From: Desertivirga brevis
GTDB taxonomy: Bacteria > Bacteroidota > Bacteroidia > Sphingobacteriales > Sphingobacteriaceae
DNA length: 64,000 nucleotides
NCBI RefSeq assembly: GCF_017355835.1
Contig: NZ_JAFEWF010000004.1
Span: 176,821-240,820, forward strand
Reading direction: 5' to 3'
In this document: one piece after another, positions 10,069 to 19,209 of the stretch
How positions within the stretch are numbered: position 1 is the first letter of the stretch
Layout of the letters: each line of letters begins with the position of its first letter
Translations under genes and position numbers: made by a program
The notes under the pieces: model-generated
What the model saw: the letters and a program-made list of their open reading frames with translations, nothing else
Databases searched by the model: none
What the model was told of the DNA's origin: nothing

Positions 10069-11385
10069 ATGCAGAGAGAAATTCCCGAAACAAAAAGAAA
10101 AGCACTCAGAATAAATCTTGACCCAGCCATTTACGGAACCTTTGCAGAGATCGGGGCCGGCCAAGAAGTTGCAAGAAATTTTTTTACAGCCGGAGCAGCA
10201 TCTGGTACCATAGCTAAAACAATGTCGGCTTATGACATGGTTTTTAGTAATTCTATATACGGCGCCGAAAAATCAGGCCGGTATGTAAGTAAGTCAAGAC
10301 TTGAGAAGATGCTGGCACACGAGTATGCCTTGTTGTCAGAACGTTTAATAGGGGATAAATATGCAGGTCATAAATTCTTCGCTTTTGCAGACACTGTTAG
10401 TACATTAAACTTTAATAAGACTAACGATCCACATGGTTGGCTTGGAATACGCTTTCAGACCACTGCAGGTGGAGAACACAATGATATTATTCTCCATGTA
10501 AGATTATTGGATACAGATACGATCTTGCAACAAAATGTCTTAGGGGTGATAGGTGTTAACCTTGTTTATGCGGCCTATTATCATAGTCATGATATCCAAT
10601 TAATGATAGAATCCCTGGTTGATAATTTGTCAATTGGTTCTGTAGAAATCGACCTGATCAACCTTCGAGGTCCAGTTTTTAAAAATGCAAATGACCGCCT
10701 TGTTAACCTTTATCTGATTGCTAAAGGATTTTCGGGAGCTGCAATATTTGATGAAAAGGGTAATGCTTGTCAATCAAAAGATCTTTTGTACAAGAAAGAT
10801 ATTATGATTCTACGAACCAAGTATAAGCAGAAATCTACACCAAATTTCGACCTCTTCAATAGGGCGGTGGAGCAATTCAAACGAACCCAGAATATAAAAG
10901 GTGAAAATCTGGAAGTGCTAATTGAGGTGCTGATGACAAGCGAGTTGAACCAGGATGAATCATCAGAGTTAACCACTGAAGAGCTTGAGGAGTTTGCGAA
11001 TAGAGCAGAAGAACTTTGTGCAACCGGAAACAATGTGATAGTGTCTAACTTTACAAGAAATCACAAAGTTGCACAGTATCTTTCTCGCTGCCGGCCAAAT
11101 AGCGTTGGTATTTCAACTAACATAGCCAATCTTAAGCGTATTTTTGACGCGGCAAGTTTCGGAGAACATTACACCGACGAGCTTTTAGCTTACGTGAGTG
11201 ATCTGTTCAGTAGAAATGTGAAACTTTACGCATATCCCTACCTCGATAAGAAGAACAATGAAATTATCACAACTAAGAATATGCCTGTTTCGAAGGAAGC
11301 AAAGCCCCTTTTTGAGTTCCTAATAAGCAATAATTATATAACAGACATTGAAAGCTATGACGAAAAAGACGTGAAAACTGTTTAA
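10069..11385 (+). CDS. conserved 438-aa protein of unknown function
   Basis: No signal peptide or membrane segment, so cytoplasmic. The N-terminal half contains the run INLDPAIYGTFAEIGAGQEV and a central block GWLGIRFQT..GGEHNDIILHVR. The C-terminal half has an acidic helix (ELNQDESSELTTEELEEF) and an alpha/beta-looking segment. I recognise it as a conserved Bacteroidota protein that databases sometimes mislabel as a TonB-dependent receptor or a nicotinate-nucleotide adenylyltransferase. Nothing in the sequence supports either name: there is no beta-barrel signature, no TonB box and no HxGH motif. It is a single gene with its own promoter elements and no obvious operon partner. Confidence 0.85.
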   Translation: MQREIPETKRKALRINLDPAIYGTFAEIGAGQEVARNFFTAGAASGTIAKTMSAYDMVFSNSIYGAEKSGRYVSKSRLEKMLAHEYALLSERLIGDKYAGHKFFAFADTVSTLNFNKTNDPHGWLGIRFQTTAGGEHNDIILHVRLLDTDTILQQNVLGVIGVNLVYAAYYHSHDIQLMIESLVDNLSIGSVEIDLINLRGPVFKNANDRLVNLYLIAKGFSGAAIFDEKGNACQSKDLLYKKDIMILRTKYKQKSTPNFDLFNRAVEQFKRTQNIKGENLEVLIEVLMTSELNQDESSELTTEELEEFANRAEELCATGNNVIVSNFTRNHKVAQYLSRCRPNSVGISTNIANLKRIFDAASFGEHYTDELLAYVSDLFSRNVKLYAYPYLDKKNNEIITTKNMPVSKEAKPLFEFLISNNYITDIESYDEKDVKTV

Positions 11386-11458
11386 ACATTTTTACGTGTA
11401 GAACATTAATAGTTAAAAGTATCAGCACAAACACTGCTGATACTTTAACCCCGTTCCA

Positions 11459-12100
11459 ATGCAATTGAAATTCATTTACATATTCGACGCACTCTGTACC
11501 TGGTGTTATGGGTATTCCCCGGTTATAAAGGCTGTGCAAAGTAAATACAAAGATAAATTTGAGTTCGAGGTTTTAAGCGGAGGGATGATCACCGGTACCC
11601 GGACAGGCCCTGTCTCTGTTGTGTATCCTAATTTCAAGGAAGATTACAAACAAGTCGAAGAACTAACCGGTATCGATTTTGGCGAAGCTTTTCTGCATGA
11701 ATTGGATAAAGGATCCATGATCTTCGACTCGGAGCGACCTGCAATTGCCCTTAACGTTTTTAAAACTGTTAGTCCATCAAAAGTTTTCGATTTTATATAC
11801 GATCTGCAACAATCAATTTTTTACGAGGGTAAAGATCCCAACGGTGACGATCTTTATCGCTATCACGCGGTCAATTTCGGTATCGATCCCGATGAATTTA
11901 TATACAAGACGCATTTGGAGCAGTTTAAACAGGACGCTTATTACGAGTTTGCACTTGCGCGTCAGCTACAAGTAAGTAATTACCCTGCAGCCTTTATTCA
12001 ATCGGCAGATAACCATTTCTTTATGGTTGCAAGAGGATTTGCTACCCTGGAAACAATGGAGCTGAGGATTGATAATGTTTTAAAAGAAATTGGATCATAG
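11459..12100 (+). CDS. DsbA-family (FrnE-like) thiol oxidoreductase
   Basis: 213 aa, no signal peptide, so cytoplasmic. The active-site motif CTWCYG sits at residues 14-19 right after a beta strand (KFIYIFDAL), followed by a helical insert and the cis-Pro region NYPAAF near 178. This is the layout of the DsbA-like thioredoxin superfamily that includes FrnE and 2-hydroxychromene-2-carboxylate isomerase. Disulfide exchange is the likely activity; the substrate is unknown. Confidence 0.88.
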   Translation: MQLKFIYIFDALCTWCYGYSPVIKAVQSKYKDKFEFEVLSGGMITGTRTGPVSVVYPNFKEDYKQVEELTGIDFGEAFLHELDKGSMIFDSERPAIALNVFKTVSPSKVFDFIYDLQQSIFYEGKDPNGDDLYRYHAVNFGIDPDEFIYKTHLEQFKQDAYYEFALARQLQVSNYPAAFIQSADNHFFMVARGFATLETMELRIDNVLKEIGS

Positions 12101-12259
12101 GATTCTCGTACTTTTATTCCTGCATTTCGATCTGTTAATTACTCATTTTGCCGGTGTTTCATCAATTCTCCACTTTAGTGGACAATTAAATTATTTATGA
12201 TCTTCGCATATAAGTCTCCAAATATTGTTTTGCAAGGTCCCGCAAGCCCTATTTTGGAA

Positions 12260-12286
12260 TTAGAAAACTTTTTCAAGGTTTTCTAA
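12260..12286. promoter_or_regulatory. hairpin within the non-coding 12101-12439 stretch
   Basis: A perfect 9-bp inverted repeat TTAGAAAAC / GTTTTCTAA (12260-12268 and 12278-12286) with a 9-nt loop. It is the only clear structure in the 339-base gap between the DsbA-like gene and the zinc-ribbon gene. The gap is AT-rich and has no convincing open frame. The hairpin could be the end of the upstream transcript or part of a leader for the gene at 12440. Confidence 0.5.
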
Positions 12287-12439
12287 AGCATTCATAATCA
12301 GTTTCTTTTTTGTTTTTGTAAAATTTCTTTCTATCTTGTCGAAAGTTCGTTATTATTAATTTTCGGCCTTAACGCTTAAGGAAAAGCTAATTTGTTGGAT
12401 TGGTTTTTGAAGTTTTAATAAGGAAAAGGAGAATTTATT

Positions 12440-12643
12440 ATGATTCGATTCGGAGATATAAATGAGAAAACTTGCTCTAGATGTAATTCAAAGGATTTTG
12501 AAAGGGTAAGGAAATCTGCTTTGGTACGAATGATGACCTTTGGAACTCAATCACTAAAAAAGTACCATTGCGCAAAGTGCTGGAAGAGTTTCTACATTGT
12601 GACGAAAAAATCTTCAGAAACAGCACATTATCAATATCAATAA
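12440..12643 (+). CDS. small double-CxxC zinc-ribbon protein
   Basis: 67 aa with two CxxC knuckles, CSRC (residues 12-15) and CAKC (near 47-50), separated by a basic stretch (ERVRKSALVRMMTF). This is a zinc-ribbon fold capable of nucleic-acid or protein contacts. An AAGGAGAA-type ribosome binding site precedes the ATG. Function is unknown. A strong terminator follows immediately, so it is transcribed alone. Confidence 0.75.
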   Translation: MIRFGDINEKTCSRCNSKDFERVRKSALVRMMTFGTQSLKKYHCAKCWKSFYIVTKKSSETAHYQYQ

Positions 12644-12658
12644 TTATTATTAACGCAG

Positions 12659-12687
12659 AATCCCGGCCAGTGCCGGGATTTCTTTTT
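12659..12687 (+). terminator. rho-independent terminator
   Basis: AATCCCGGC (12659-12667), loop cagt, GCCGGGATT (12672-12680), then TCTTTTT. It ends the zinc-ribbon gene. Confidence 0.92.
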
Positions 12688-12768
12688 AATTCCTGGTGTT
12701 TTATCTTTTCTTTTTCATTCCCTGAGCAGTATATTTGAGTACTAACCATTTCAGTCGGGCCGATTAAA

Positions 12769-13488
12769 ATGGATATACTTAAAATTGTGAATCAATATCT
12801 TTTATTCATAGACACCGAAGCATCTGGTCTACCAAAAAAGTGGAACGAACCTTACTCGAAACCGAATAACTGGCCCCACTCAGTCCAAACCTCCTGGCTT
12901 ATTTTTGATAAAGAGGGTAGAGAAATTAAACGCGAAGACCATTATATTAAGGATCAGGACTTTACTATTAGTTCATCATCGATCAAAATTCACGGAATAA
13001 CTTCAGAGTATCTCGCAACGCATGGGGAAAACCGGAATGAAGTTATGCAGAAACTATATGATGATCTGGTGAATTACCAACCAATGGTAATTGGACACTT
13101 TATGGAACTGGATTACCATGTTCTTGCTGCTGACTTTTATCGCTCTAATATTCCTAACCCAATAGAAGGCTCCGGGCTTCCAGCATTTTGCACCATGATG
13201 GCAACTACTCAGTTCGTAAAAAATCCCCAGAGGAAATTCATGAAGTTAGGCGAGCTGTACGACCATCTATTTCATGCTCATTTGATTAAACCTCACAATG
13301 CTATATATGATGCTAAAGCTACAGCTGATTGTTTTTTCGAGTTATTAAAGCGGGGTGATCTTTCCGAACAGCTGGTAGACAGTAGTCCACTTGATCTAGC
13401 TTTAAAGCCAAAGAAAGAAACCCGTAATTCGTGGGCTTTCTTTTCTATAATTCTTCTTTTCATTTTATTGATTGCCCTTTCCGTATGA
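12769..13488 (+). CDS. DnaQ/PolC-type 3'-5' exonuclease with C-terminal membrane anchor
   Basis: 239 aa. DEDD-family exonuclease motifs: LFIDTEASGLP (Exo I, near residue 14), VIGHFMELDYHVL (Exo II, near 109) and NAIYDAKATADCF (Exo III, near 180). A hydrophobic C-terminal segment (WAFFSIILLFILLIALSV) suggests membrane anchoring. The TGA stop overlaps the next ATG (ATGA, 13485-13488), so it is translationally coupled to the cNMP/CBS/DUF294 protein. The same pairing of a DnaQ-like exonuclease with a CBS/DUF294 protein is known from other bacteria, often near acetate or Na+/solute transport genes, but none is seen here. Confidence 0.88.
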   Translation: MDILKIVNQYLLFIDTEASGLPKKWNEPYSKPNNWPHSVQTSWLIFDKEGREIKREDHYIKDQDFTISSSSIKIHGITSEYLATHGENRNEVMQKLYDDLVNYQPMVIGHFMELDYHVLAADFYRSNIPNPIEGSGLPAFCTMMATTQFVKNPQRKFMKLGELYDHLFHAHLIKPHNAIYDAKATADCFFELLKRGDLSEQLVDSSPLDLALKPKKETRNSWAFFSIILLFILLIALSV

Positions 13489-15392
13489 ACGAACGTTTTG
13501 AAATTATAAAAAAGGTTAAACCTTTTAATGTCCTTCCTGATAAGGTGTTACGTACCGTTGCCGAACTTCTAACAGAAGTAACTTATAGCAAAGATCTTCT
13601 GCTATACCATCAGGAAGTGACTAAGATGAAAGGCGTAGATATTATTGTAGAAGGCGAATACGAGTCATTCTTCTATGACACTGCCCATAACAAACGCCTC
13701 GTTGAACACCATGGTCCGGGCTATTGTTACGGCGGTGTTTCTGTGTTGTTAAATCGAAAGAAATCGCTACGCTCAGTAATTGCTAAGAAAGGAACCAAAG
13801 TTTTTTCTCTCCCGCGTAAGGACTTTAAAGCTTTATGTAAAGCTTCAGAGGAGTTCTTTCATTACTTCTCCAAAGAATATGGACGGCGAATGTTAAACGA
13901 CGATTTCGCCCATTTCGCAAAAGCCCCTGCAACTTTCGAAGAGAGCTACATCGCCTCAGAACAACTGTACACCCGGAGAGTCGATAGTGTTGAGCCTCGT
14001 GAAATAATATCTTGCCTTCCTGATACACCAGCACATGAAGCCGCAACATTAATGGCAGAAAATAGGTTAAGCTGTCTTTTTGTAAGAAATTATGAGGGTA
14101 AGATCATCGGTTATCTAACAGATATTACCCTTAGGGACAAGATTATAGCTAAACGTGGGGATGTCGCAGAGCCTGTAGCTAATATTATGGATAATCCCAT
14201 AGTCTCGATAAGTGGTCAGGCCTATGTATATGAAGCTATCCTGATGATGTTCAGAACAAAAACGCGGTATCTGCTTATTGAGGAGGATGGAGGGTTTAAA
14301 GGCTTTATAAGCAGGAATAAGTTATTAAGCGAGCAGGCCCAATCCCCACTAGTATTTATTCAATCTGTTAAGTTGGCCCTTTCGGTTGACGAGTTGAAAT
14401 CAAAATGGGAGATGGTTCCTCAATTTGTAAATCAGCTGCTCGGTAGAGGAGTAAACTCTGAGATCGTTAATGATGTGATCACCACCGTCGCGGATACCAT
14501 AGCAATAAAGGTAATAGAAAGTGTAATTGAGGAAGTGGGTCAGCCACCTGCAAAGTTCGTTTTCATGGTATTAGGATCAGAGGGAAGAAAGGAGCAAACC
14601 TTGAAAACCGATCAGGATAATGCCATCATTTACGAGGATAAAGCAAATGAGCAAAGGGAGCTGGTAAGGGAGTACTTTTTGAAATTTGCAACCATGGTTT
14701 CGGATAAGCTTAACTTTATTGGATTTAGCTATTGTACTGGTGGGTTTATGGCAAGTAATCCTAATTGGACTCATTCTCTTTCTCACTGGAAGAGAAATTA
14801 CACCAGCTGGATGCAAGAATCTCTGCCAGAAACGGTCATAAAGTTTTCAACCTTCTTTGATTGCCGCTTTGTTTACGGGGAAGAATCGATTATGAACGAG
14901 CTTTTTGATTTTCTGGATGAGGAACTACAAAAGCCTATGGAGAAGTTGTTTGCGAATATGGCGAAGAACTCTCTTCAATACGAGCCTCCACTTACTTTCT
15001 TTAAGAACATTAAAACTATCACAATCGGTTCTCAGGAAGTCTTTGATATAAAGAAAACGATGACACCAATTGTTGACCTTGTGCGTGTTTATAGTTTAAA
15101 GAATCGTATTTTTAAAGTTAATACAGGCGAGCGTTTGAAGGCTTTGAAAGACCGTGGTGTTTTTAGCGATGTAGAATACAACGAGCTCATGCAGTCCTAT
15201 TATTACTTGATGGGGCTTCGTTTAAAGAAACAGGCAAGTCAAATTATTTACGATAATACCCCTCCTGATAATTACATTGATCCAAATCGCCTTACAAAAA
15301 TTGAACGAGTAACGCTTAAAGAAATCTTCAGAACAATTGAAAATTTCCAATCAAAAATTAGAATGGAGTTTACAAATAATCTTTTTGGTTAA
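13485..15392 (+). CDS. cNMP-binding / CBS / DUF294 nucleotidyltransferase-like protein
   Basis: 635 aa from the ATG at 13485. Domains in order: cyclic-nucleotide-binding-like beta barrel (about 10-130), a pair of CBS domains (about 165-290), a DUF294 nucleotidyltransferase-like domain with GSEGRKEQTLKTDQDNA (about 365-385) and a C-terminal helical domain (about 480-630). The GS..R.E...D.D pattern keeps the metal-binding Asp residues of the GlnD-like fold. It is probably a regulatory protein sensing adenine nucleotides; its target is unknown. An upstream extension is possible but would lie inside the exonuclease gene. Confidence 0.88.
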   Translation: MNERFEIIKKVKPFNVLPDKVLRTVAELLTEVTYSKDLLLYHQEVTKMKGVDIIVEGEYESFFYDTAHNKRLVEHHGPGYCYGGVSVLLNRKKSLRSVIAKKGTKVFSLPRKDFKALCKASEEFFHYFSKEYGRRMLNDDFAHFAKAPATFEESYIASEQLYTRRVDSVEPREIISCLPDTPAHEAATLMAENRLSCLFVRNYEGKIIGYLTDITLRDKIIAKRGDVAEPVANIMDNPIVSISGQAYVYEAILMMFRTKTRYLLIEEDGGFKGFISRNKLLSEQAQSPLVFIQSVKLALSVDELKSKWEMVPQFVNQLLGRGVNSEIVNDVITTVADTIAIKVIESVIEEVGQPPAKFVFMVLGSEGRKEQTLKTDQDNAIIYEDKANEQRELVREYFLKFATMVSDKLNFIGFSYCTGGFMASNPNWTHSLSHWKRNYTSWMQESLPETVIKFSTFFDCRFVYGEESIMNELFDFLDEELQKPMEKLFANMAKNSLQYEPPLTFFKNIKTITIGSQEVFDIKKTMTPIVDLVRVYSLKNRIFKVNTGERLKALKDRGVFSDVEYNELMQSYYYLMGLRLKKQASQIIYDNTPPDNYIDPNRLTKIERVTLKEIFRTIENFQSKIRMEFTNNLFG

Positions 15393-15403
15393 GGCTTCAG
15401 AAT

Positions 15404-15449
15404 TTATCCGCAAAGGCTTTCGGCAGTTTTCTGATCTCTTTGCGGATAA
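15404..15449. terminator. long inverted repeat between convergent genes
   Basis: TTATCCGCAAAG (15404-15415) and CTTTGCGGATAA (15438-15449) form a perfect 12-bp stem with a 22-nt loop between the convergent DUF294 and MpaB-family genes. There is no strong U-run, so it may be a weak bidirectional terminator or an mRNA 3' stabiliser. Confidence 0.65.
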
Positions 15450-15471
15450 TTCCTAAACTGTTATCAACTAT

Positions 15472-16257
15472 TTACTTTGCTGTACTGAAACTTTTCCCCA
15501 TAGGAACATCCAGATCTGCTACTTGCATTTTGTATTCTTGAGGAAGGATGGCATTCTTCAATATCTGCTCCAATCGTACCATTCTTATAAGCTTATAAAC
15601 ATAAAGCACTGGTAGAAGCAAGGGTAATTGTCCCAAGTCTAATAACTCGCTTACCTTCTCAGGCACAACAAGTTTTTGGACTTGTTTCAAAAGCTGAAAT
15701 CTTACCATTCCAAGATGTTTACGATATTGTTGATAGAGGTGGCCAGTGAACGAACTAAATTCAAGATTCTCTTTAAGATGGCCCTGACGCATTTTCTGCC
15801 AGTCGGTGTAAGTTAAAGGTAAAGAGGCAATTCCCATATGCTCTCCAACCCTGTAAAATACGTCAAATACTTCTTCTTTTTCAGCCTTGGTAAGTTCTCG
15901 CTCTAATACTTCAAATGACCTGATACTATAATCAATAAGCATAAACAACACGTCTCGGTAGGCCCAGTCAGGAATTTTTGCACCTCTGTTTTTTTCTACC
16001 GTCGCATGTATTTGAGTTATTTTTTCTATTGCTTCGATTGCCTCTACATAGTTAGAGAAAACTATGCTCCGTGCATAGGCTACTGTTGAGAATAATCGTC
16101 CCAATGGATCTGCTGGTAGTTTCCCAGTGAAGTAAAGCCAGTCGACCGCTTTGTTTAAAGCAAATTCCGCAGATGCGCCTGCAAAAATGAACAGGATCGT
16201 ATCGCTTTTCCCCCATATCTTCCTCACAATGGAATCAGTTTTTACAAAATATCTCAT
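15472..16257 (-). CDS. MpaB-family oxygenase (DUF2236)
   Basis: 261 aa. The N-terminal DSIVRKIWG followed by LFIFAGASAEFAL and the DPLGRLFSTVAYARSIVFS block is characteristic of the DUF2236 family, which includes the latex-clearing protein and the fungal mpaB oxygenase. These are haem b proteins. The histidine H98 of KITQIHATV and D120 of DYSIRS are in the conserved region. It overlaps the DUF2809 gene by 4 bp, so the two are translationally coupled. The substrate is unknown. Confidence 0.82.
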   Translation of the reverse strand: MRYFVKTDSIVRKIWGKSDTILFIFAGASAEFALNKAVDWLYFTGKLPADPLGRLFSTVAYARSIVFSNYVEAIEAIEKITQIHATVEKNRGAKIPDWAYRDVLFMLIDYSIRSFEVLERELTKAEKEEVFDVFYRVGEHMGIASLPLTYTDWQKMRQGHLKENLEFSSFTGHLYQQYRKHLGMVRFQLLKQVQKLVVPEKVSELLDLGQLPLLLPVLYVYKLIRMVRLEQILKNAILPQEYKMQVADLDVPMGKSFSTAK

Positions 16258-16673
16258 GCTTCTGGCTTGCTGTTAATTAAAGAGCTGTTTTTCAACGGTA
16301 GTGTTTTTGGACTAAACTCTAGTATTAGTGTAGAAATGGCACCCAAAGAATAAGCCAAAATATCACTCCAGGTAAAGTAGTTACCCAGGACTAAGTTGGC
16401 AATTGTTGAATCCCGAAGTCCTATCATGTCAAGGAAGTTAAGGTATTGAAGAGCTTCAATTATATAAGATATTATCAAAACTGTAAGAACAGCGGCTTTG
16501 ACAGGAATATTTATGAAGGATTTCAATAAGCAATAAAGAAAAATTACAATAAGAAAGTCGCCTACGTAGGGTCTTACAAAGTTGTCGTGAACATATTTTC
16601 CGATCAAAAATTCTACAATAAAAAGAAAAATGGCGATTATAAAGTATCGTTTATTGAATGCAAGTTGTGACAT
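16254..16673 (-). CDS. DUF2809 membrane protein
   Basis: 139 aa with four predicted transmembrane helices. The FVRPYVGDFLIVIFLY segment and the NYFTWSDILAYSLGA motif near the end match DUF2809. Function is unknown. Its stop overlaps the start of the MpaB-family gene (positions 16254-16257), so it is first in a two-gene operon. Confidence 0.85.
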   Translation of the reverse strand: MSQLAFNKRYFIIAIFLFIVEFLIGKYVHDNFVRPYVGDFLIVIFLYCLLKSFINIPVKAAVLTVLIISYIIEALQYLNFLDMIGLRDSTIANLVLGNYFTWSDILAYSLGAISTLILEFSPKTLPLKNSSLINSKPEA

Positions 16674-16950
16674 AATGTGTAATTTAAGGATCTTATTTGT
16701 TGAACTTTTCTACAGTGTTTGTTTAATTTCCCCTTTGGGCAGGGAACAGATAGAACCGAGTTTTATTATTATTAAAGGTTAACAGGTTGCCCATTTAATT
16801 CAAACTGTTCCTGCCGAGGGTATATTTTAATAGTATTCTAATAGGGGGCAATTCTTCAGCCCCTTTTTCTAGCTGCAATTTCTGTTATTTATTTCGGAAA
16901 TGTTAGTAGTAAAGTACTCTGTACTTCAAAGTATGAGCATAAAAAAAAGC

Positions 16951-17253
16951 CTATTTTTTTTGCTGTTTAATTAAATTTTCAAGTGCTTCGAGGTGTTTTC
17001 TAAAAGCTTCTCTTCCCTTAGGAGAGGCTGCATATTGTGTGTTCGGTTTTCTCCCGATAAATGATTTGGTAACTGTGATATACTCTTCCTTTTCTAAAGC
17101 CTTGAGGTGAGAGGCTAGATTACCATCAGTAACATTCAAAAGATCTTTCAGAGAATTAAAGTCATAATTCTCATTAGCAACCAGTACGCTCATTACTTGT
17201 AATCGTATCCGGTTTTCAAAAGCTTTATCGAATTGTTCTAATGATATTTTCAC
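16951..17253 (-). CDS. winged-helix transcriptional regulator
   Basis: 100 aa. Helix-turn-helix with wing: RLQVMSVLVANENYDFNSLKDLL, then VTDGNLASHLKALE as recognition helix and IGRKPNTQYAASPKG as wing. This is the small MarR/ArsR-like type common in Bacteroidota. It overlaps the upstream membrane protein gene by 4 bp (17250-17253), so the pair forms a regulator-plus-membrane-protein operon. Such pairs often autoregulate; the signal is unknown. Confidence 0.85.
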   Translation of the reverse strand: MKISLEQFDKAFENRIRLQVMSVLVANENYDFNSLKDLLNVTDGNLASHLKALEKEEYITVTKSFIGRKPNTQYAASPKGREAFRKHLEALENLIKQQKK

Positions 17254-17870
17254 TTGTCGTATTTAAAATGCATAATGGCCCCATATAAAATATGTAGAAA
17301 GCCAAATCCTATTACCCAGAAGATAAGTCCGAAACCGGGTGTGATAGCAGCTAACAAACCTAATGCTATTTCCAGAAAACCAAGAAATTTTACATCAGAA
17401 TATGTGTACTGACTACCAGAAACAAGTGCAAGCCCATAAAAAATCAGCGATACAGGTGCTATAATGTCGTATTCACCACGTACAATAAGAGCCAGGATAA
17501 AGAGTCCACCGGTAAAAAGAGGGATACATAAATTTGCAAGCAAGCGCTTACTTACCGGATTCCAGTAATTTTCTCCCTTTCTTTTTGCCTGTCTGATTGT
17601 TAGCCACACTCCAGTAAAAACGGATAGCACCAATACTACCATCGCAATAGCAAAAAGTGGCCAGAGTACAAGTGGATCATTAGCATAAAAGTCCCTTAAC
17701 CGTAACCCACTATCTTCTTTGTAGACTAGGCGGTACGCTATAAATGCTCCCGTTAGCGCGTAAACTCCGGCCAGTACTCCTGAGAGTCCGCTTAAAGAAA
17801 TAAAACGGCTAGACCGTTCCATCAGGTTCCTGATCGAACTCAATTCTGAGTAAATATCTTCCTCTTTCAT
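17250..17870 (-). CDS. integral membrane protein partnered with a winged-helix regulator
   Basis: 206 aa with about six hydrophobic helices and a charged N-terminus (MKEEDIYSELSSIRNLMERSSRF). I recognise no catalytic motif. The 4-bp overlap with the winged-helix gene means the regulator is translated together with it. The role could be sensing or a transport accessory function; unknown. Confidence 0.75.
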   Translation of the reverse strand: MKEEDIYSELSSIRNLMERSSRFISLSGLSGVLAGVYALTGAFIAYRLVYKEDSGLRLRDFYANDPLVLWPLFAIAMVVLVLSVFTGVWLTIRQAKRKGENYWNPVSKRLLANLCIPLFTGGLFILALIVRGEYDIIAPVSLIFYGLALVSGSQYTYSDVKFLGFLEIALGLLAAITPGFGLIFWVIGFGFLHILYGAIMHFKYDK

Positions 17871-17983
17871 CTAAAAGAACTTTGTTGTTCAAAGTAATGT
17901 TAAAAATATCACATGTGCAATAGGGGAGAGAAAATTTTCAGGATATTCCTTTAGATACTATTCATTTGATTTTTCTTGAATGT

Positions 17984-18017
17984 CTGATTGTTTTTTAACG
18001 ACAAGAAAAACAATCAG
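17984..18017. terminator. perfect 12-bp hairpin
   Basis: CTGATTGTTTTT (17984-17995) and AAAAACAATCAG (18006-18017) form a perfect stem with a 10-nt loop. It lies 33 bases past the stop of the DUF2243 gene and 114 bases before the start of the membrane-protein gene, so it most likely ends the DUF2243 transcript. Confidence 0.65.
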
Positions 18018-18049
18018 GCTAGTTTCATCCTCCGTTTGTGAGATTTTGC

Positions 18050-18733
18050 TCATGAAGGTTTTTTCATAAGGAAAACACCTCCAAGCAGCATAATAATTGA
18101 GATCAAAAGAAAGCCTATATTCCAAAGCTCAGGATTTGCAGAGATCTCCCTTACATTATGCAGTTTCAGCAATTGATGGTCTATAACTCCTTCAATTATA
18201 TTAAAGAGTGCCCATCCCACTAATAGTCCTCCCCATAGGAGTTTTCCCGACTTATTAATGTTGTTCCTGAATAAGAGTCTCCATATGAGGAATATTCCAA
18301 CAAATACAACAATAAGGCAGAAAAGATGAAATATTCCATCCCAAAACATATTTACACTTTTATTGATCAACGTGGCGGGTGGCAGGCGATAGGATATCAT
18401 TTCGTGCCATTGCAGGATCTGATGAAGGACAATTCCATCTATAAAGCCACCAAGGCCAATTCCTGTTACCACTGATGCTGTGGCCAAAGGTACTGGGTCA
18501 GGAAGCGCAACCCCATTTTCCTTTGTTAATTTAGATTTATAGCTCCTTGTGGATAAGTAGGAAAATACAAATACTGCTATCCCAAGAACGATAAACGCTG
18601 AGAGCATTGTGATAAGGTTTGGTAAAAAGCGATCATCATAGATCGCTTCCTGTACCTTAGCGTTGCAGCTTACACAAGCCCAAACATCATGAACTAGCAG
18701 TAGAGCAGCCAAGCTCAAACAAGTTTTCTTCAT
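18050..18733 (-). CDS. DUF2243 membrane protein
   Basis: 227 aa with several transmembrane helices. The signature GLGGFIDGIVLHQILQWHEM and a second His-rich element (EGVIDHQLLKLH) match DUF2243. An N-terminal signal-like segment is followed by ACVSCNAK, giving a CxxC close to the periplasmic side. The conserved His residues in the membrane could bind metal, but the function is unknown. It is 10 bases downstream of a 68-aa gene and likely co-transcribed. Confidence 0.82.
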   Translation of the reverse strand: MKKTCLSLAALLLVHDVWACVSCNAKVQEAIYDDRFLPNLITMLSAFIVLGIAVFVFSYLSTRSYKSKLTKENGVALPDPVPLATASVVTGIGLGGFIDGIVLHQILQWHEMISYRLPPATLINKSVNMFWDGIFHLFCLIVVFVGIFLIWRLLFRNNINKSGKLLWGGLLVGWALFNIIEGVIDHQLLKLHNVREISANPELWNIGFLLISIIMLLGGVFLMKKPS

Positions 18734-18743
18734 AAATTGTAAT

Positions 18744-18950
18744 TCAATTTCTTTCTTTGCTTTCTGAAGATATAGAGTTAATCCTCCAAGTCATTCCTGT
18801 TAGGCCTTTTGATTTCTGGGCGGTGAATTTTACCTTTCTTCCCTTAACGCTGATCTCTTTCACTATGGTAGGTTCCTTCGCAAGATTAGGGTCTGGTAAT
18901 TGCCTTAGAAATACCTCCATTGCTTCAGACAAATTATCCTGATGCCTCAT
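18744..18950 (-). CDS. hypothetical 68-aa protein upstream of DUF2243 gene
   Basis: 68 aa, soluble and basic, starting with ATG at 18950. The C-terminus repeats Lys/Ser-rich elements (VKGRKVKFTAQKSKG). No family is recognised. It is 10 bases from the DUF2243 gene in the same direction, which supports it being real. Confidence 0.55.
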   Translation of the reverse strand: MRHQDNLSEAMEVFLRQLPDPNLAKEPTIVKEISVKGRKVKFTAQKSKGLTGMTWRINSISSESKERN

Positions 18951-19160
18951 ATTTTTTTATTAGGTTTCTCTTTTAGGAATACAACACTCATACCAGAACT
19001 GCTCCAGCTGATCCTATTACCGTATATAATCAAAACATTGAGTAGAAATACTTTGGCCGATGGGTTTTTCCTGGTTATGTTCTAATCGAGTACTTAAAAC
19101 TTCTTGACGCTACTCTGATTAATCTCTCTGCCTTTCATTCTGTAAATCGTAATGTATTTG

Positions 19161-19168
19161 TAATTTTG
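19161..19168 (+). promoter_or_regulatory. TAnnTTTG -7 element for the ccm operon
   Basis: TAATTTTG, 41 bases before the ccmE ATG. It fits the Bacteroidota -7 consensus and would give a leader of about 35 nt. Confidence 0.5.
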
Positions 19169-19209
19169 CGGCACCGTATTCGTTTGTCAGTAGTACACAC
19201 ACAATATTC

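Noticed and set aside
16845..16863. GGGGC/GCCCC hairpin followed by T-run, as terminator
   Set aside because: It points to the + strand while the neighbouring genes are on the - strand, so its role is unclear.
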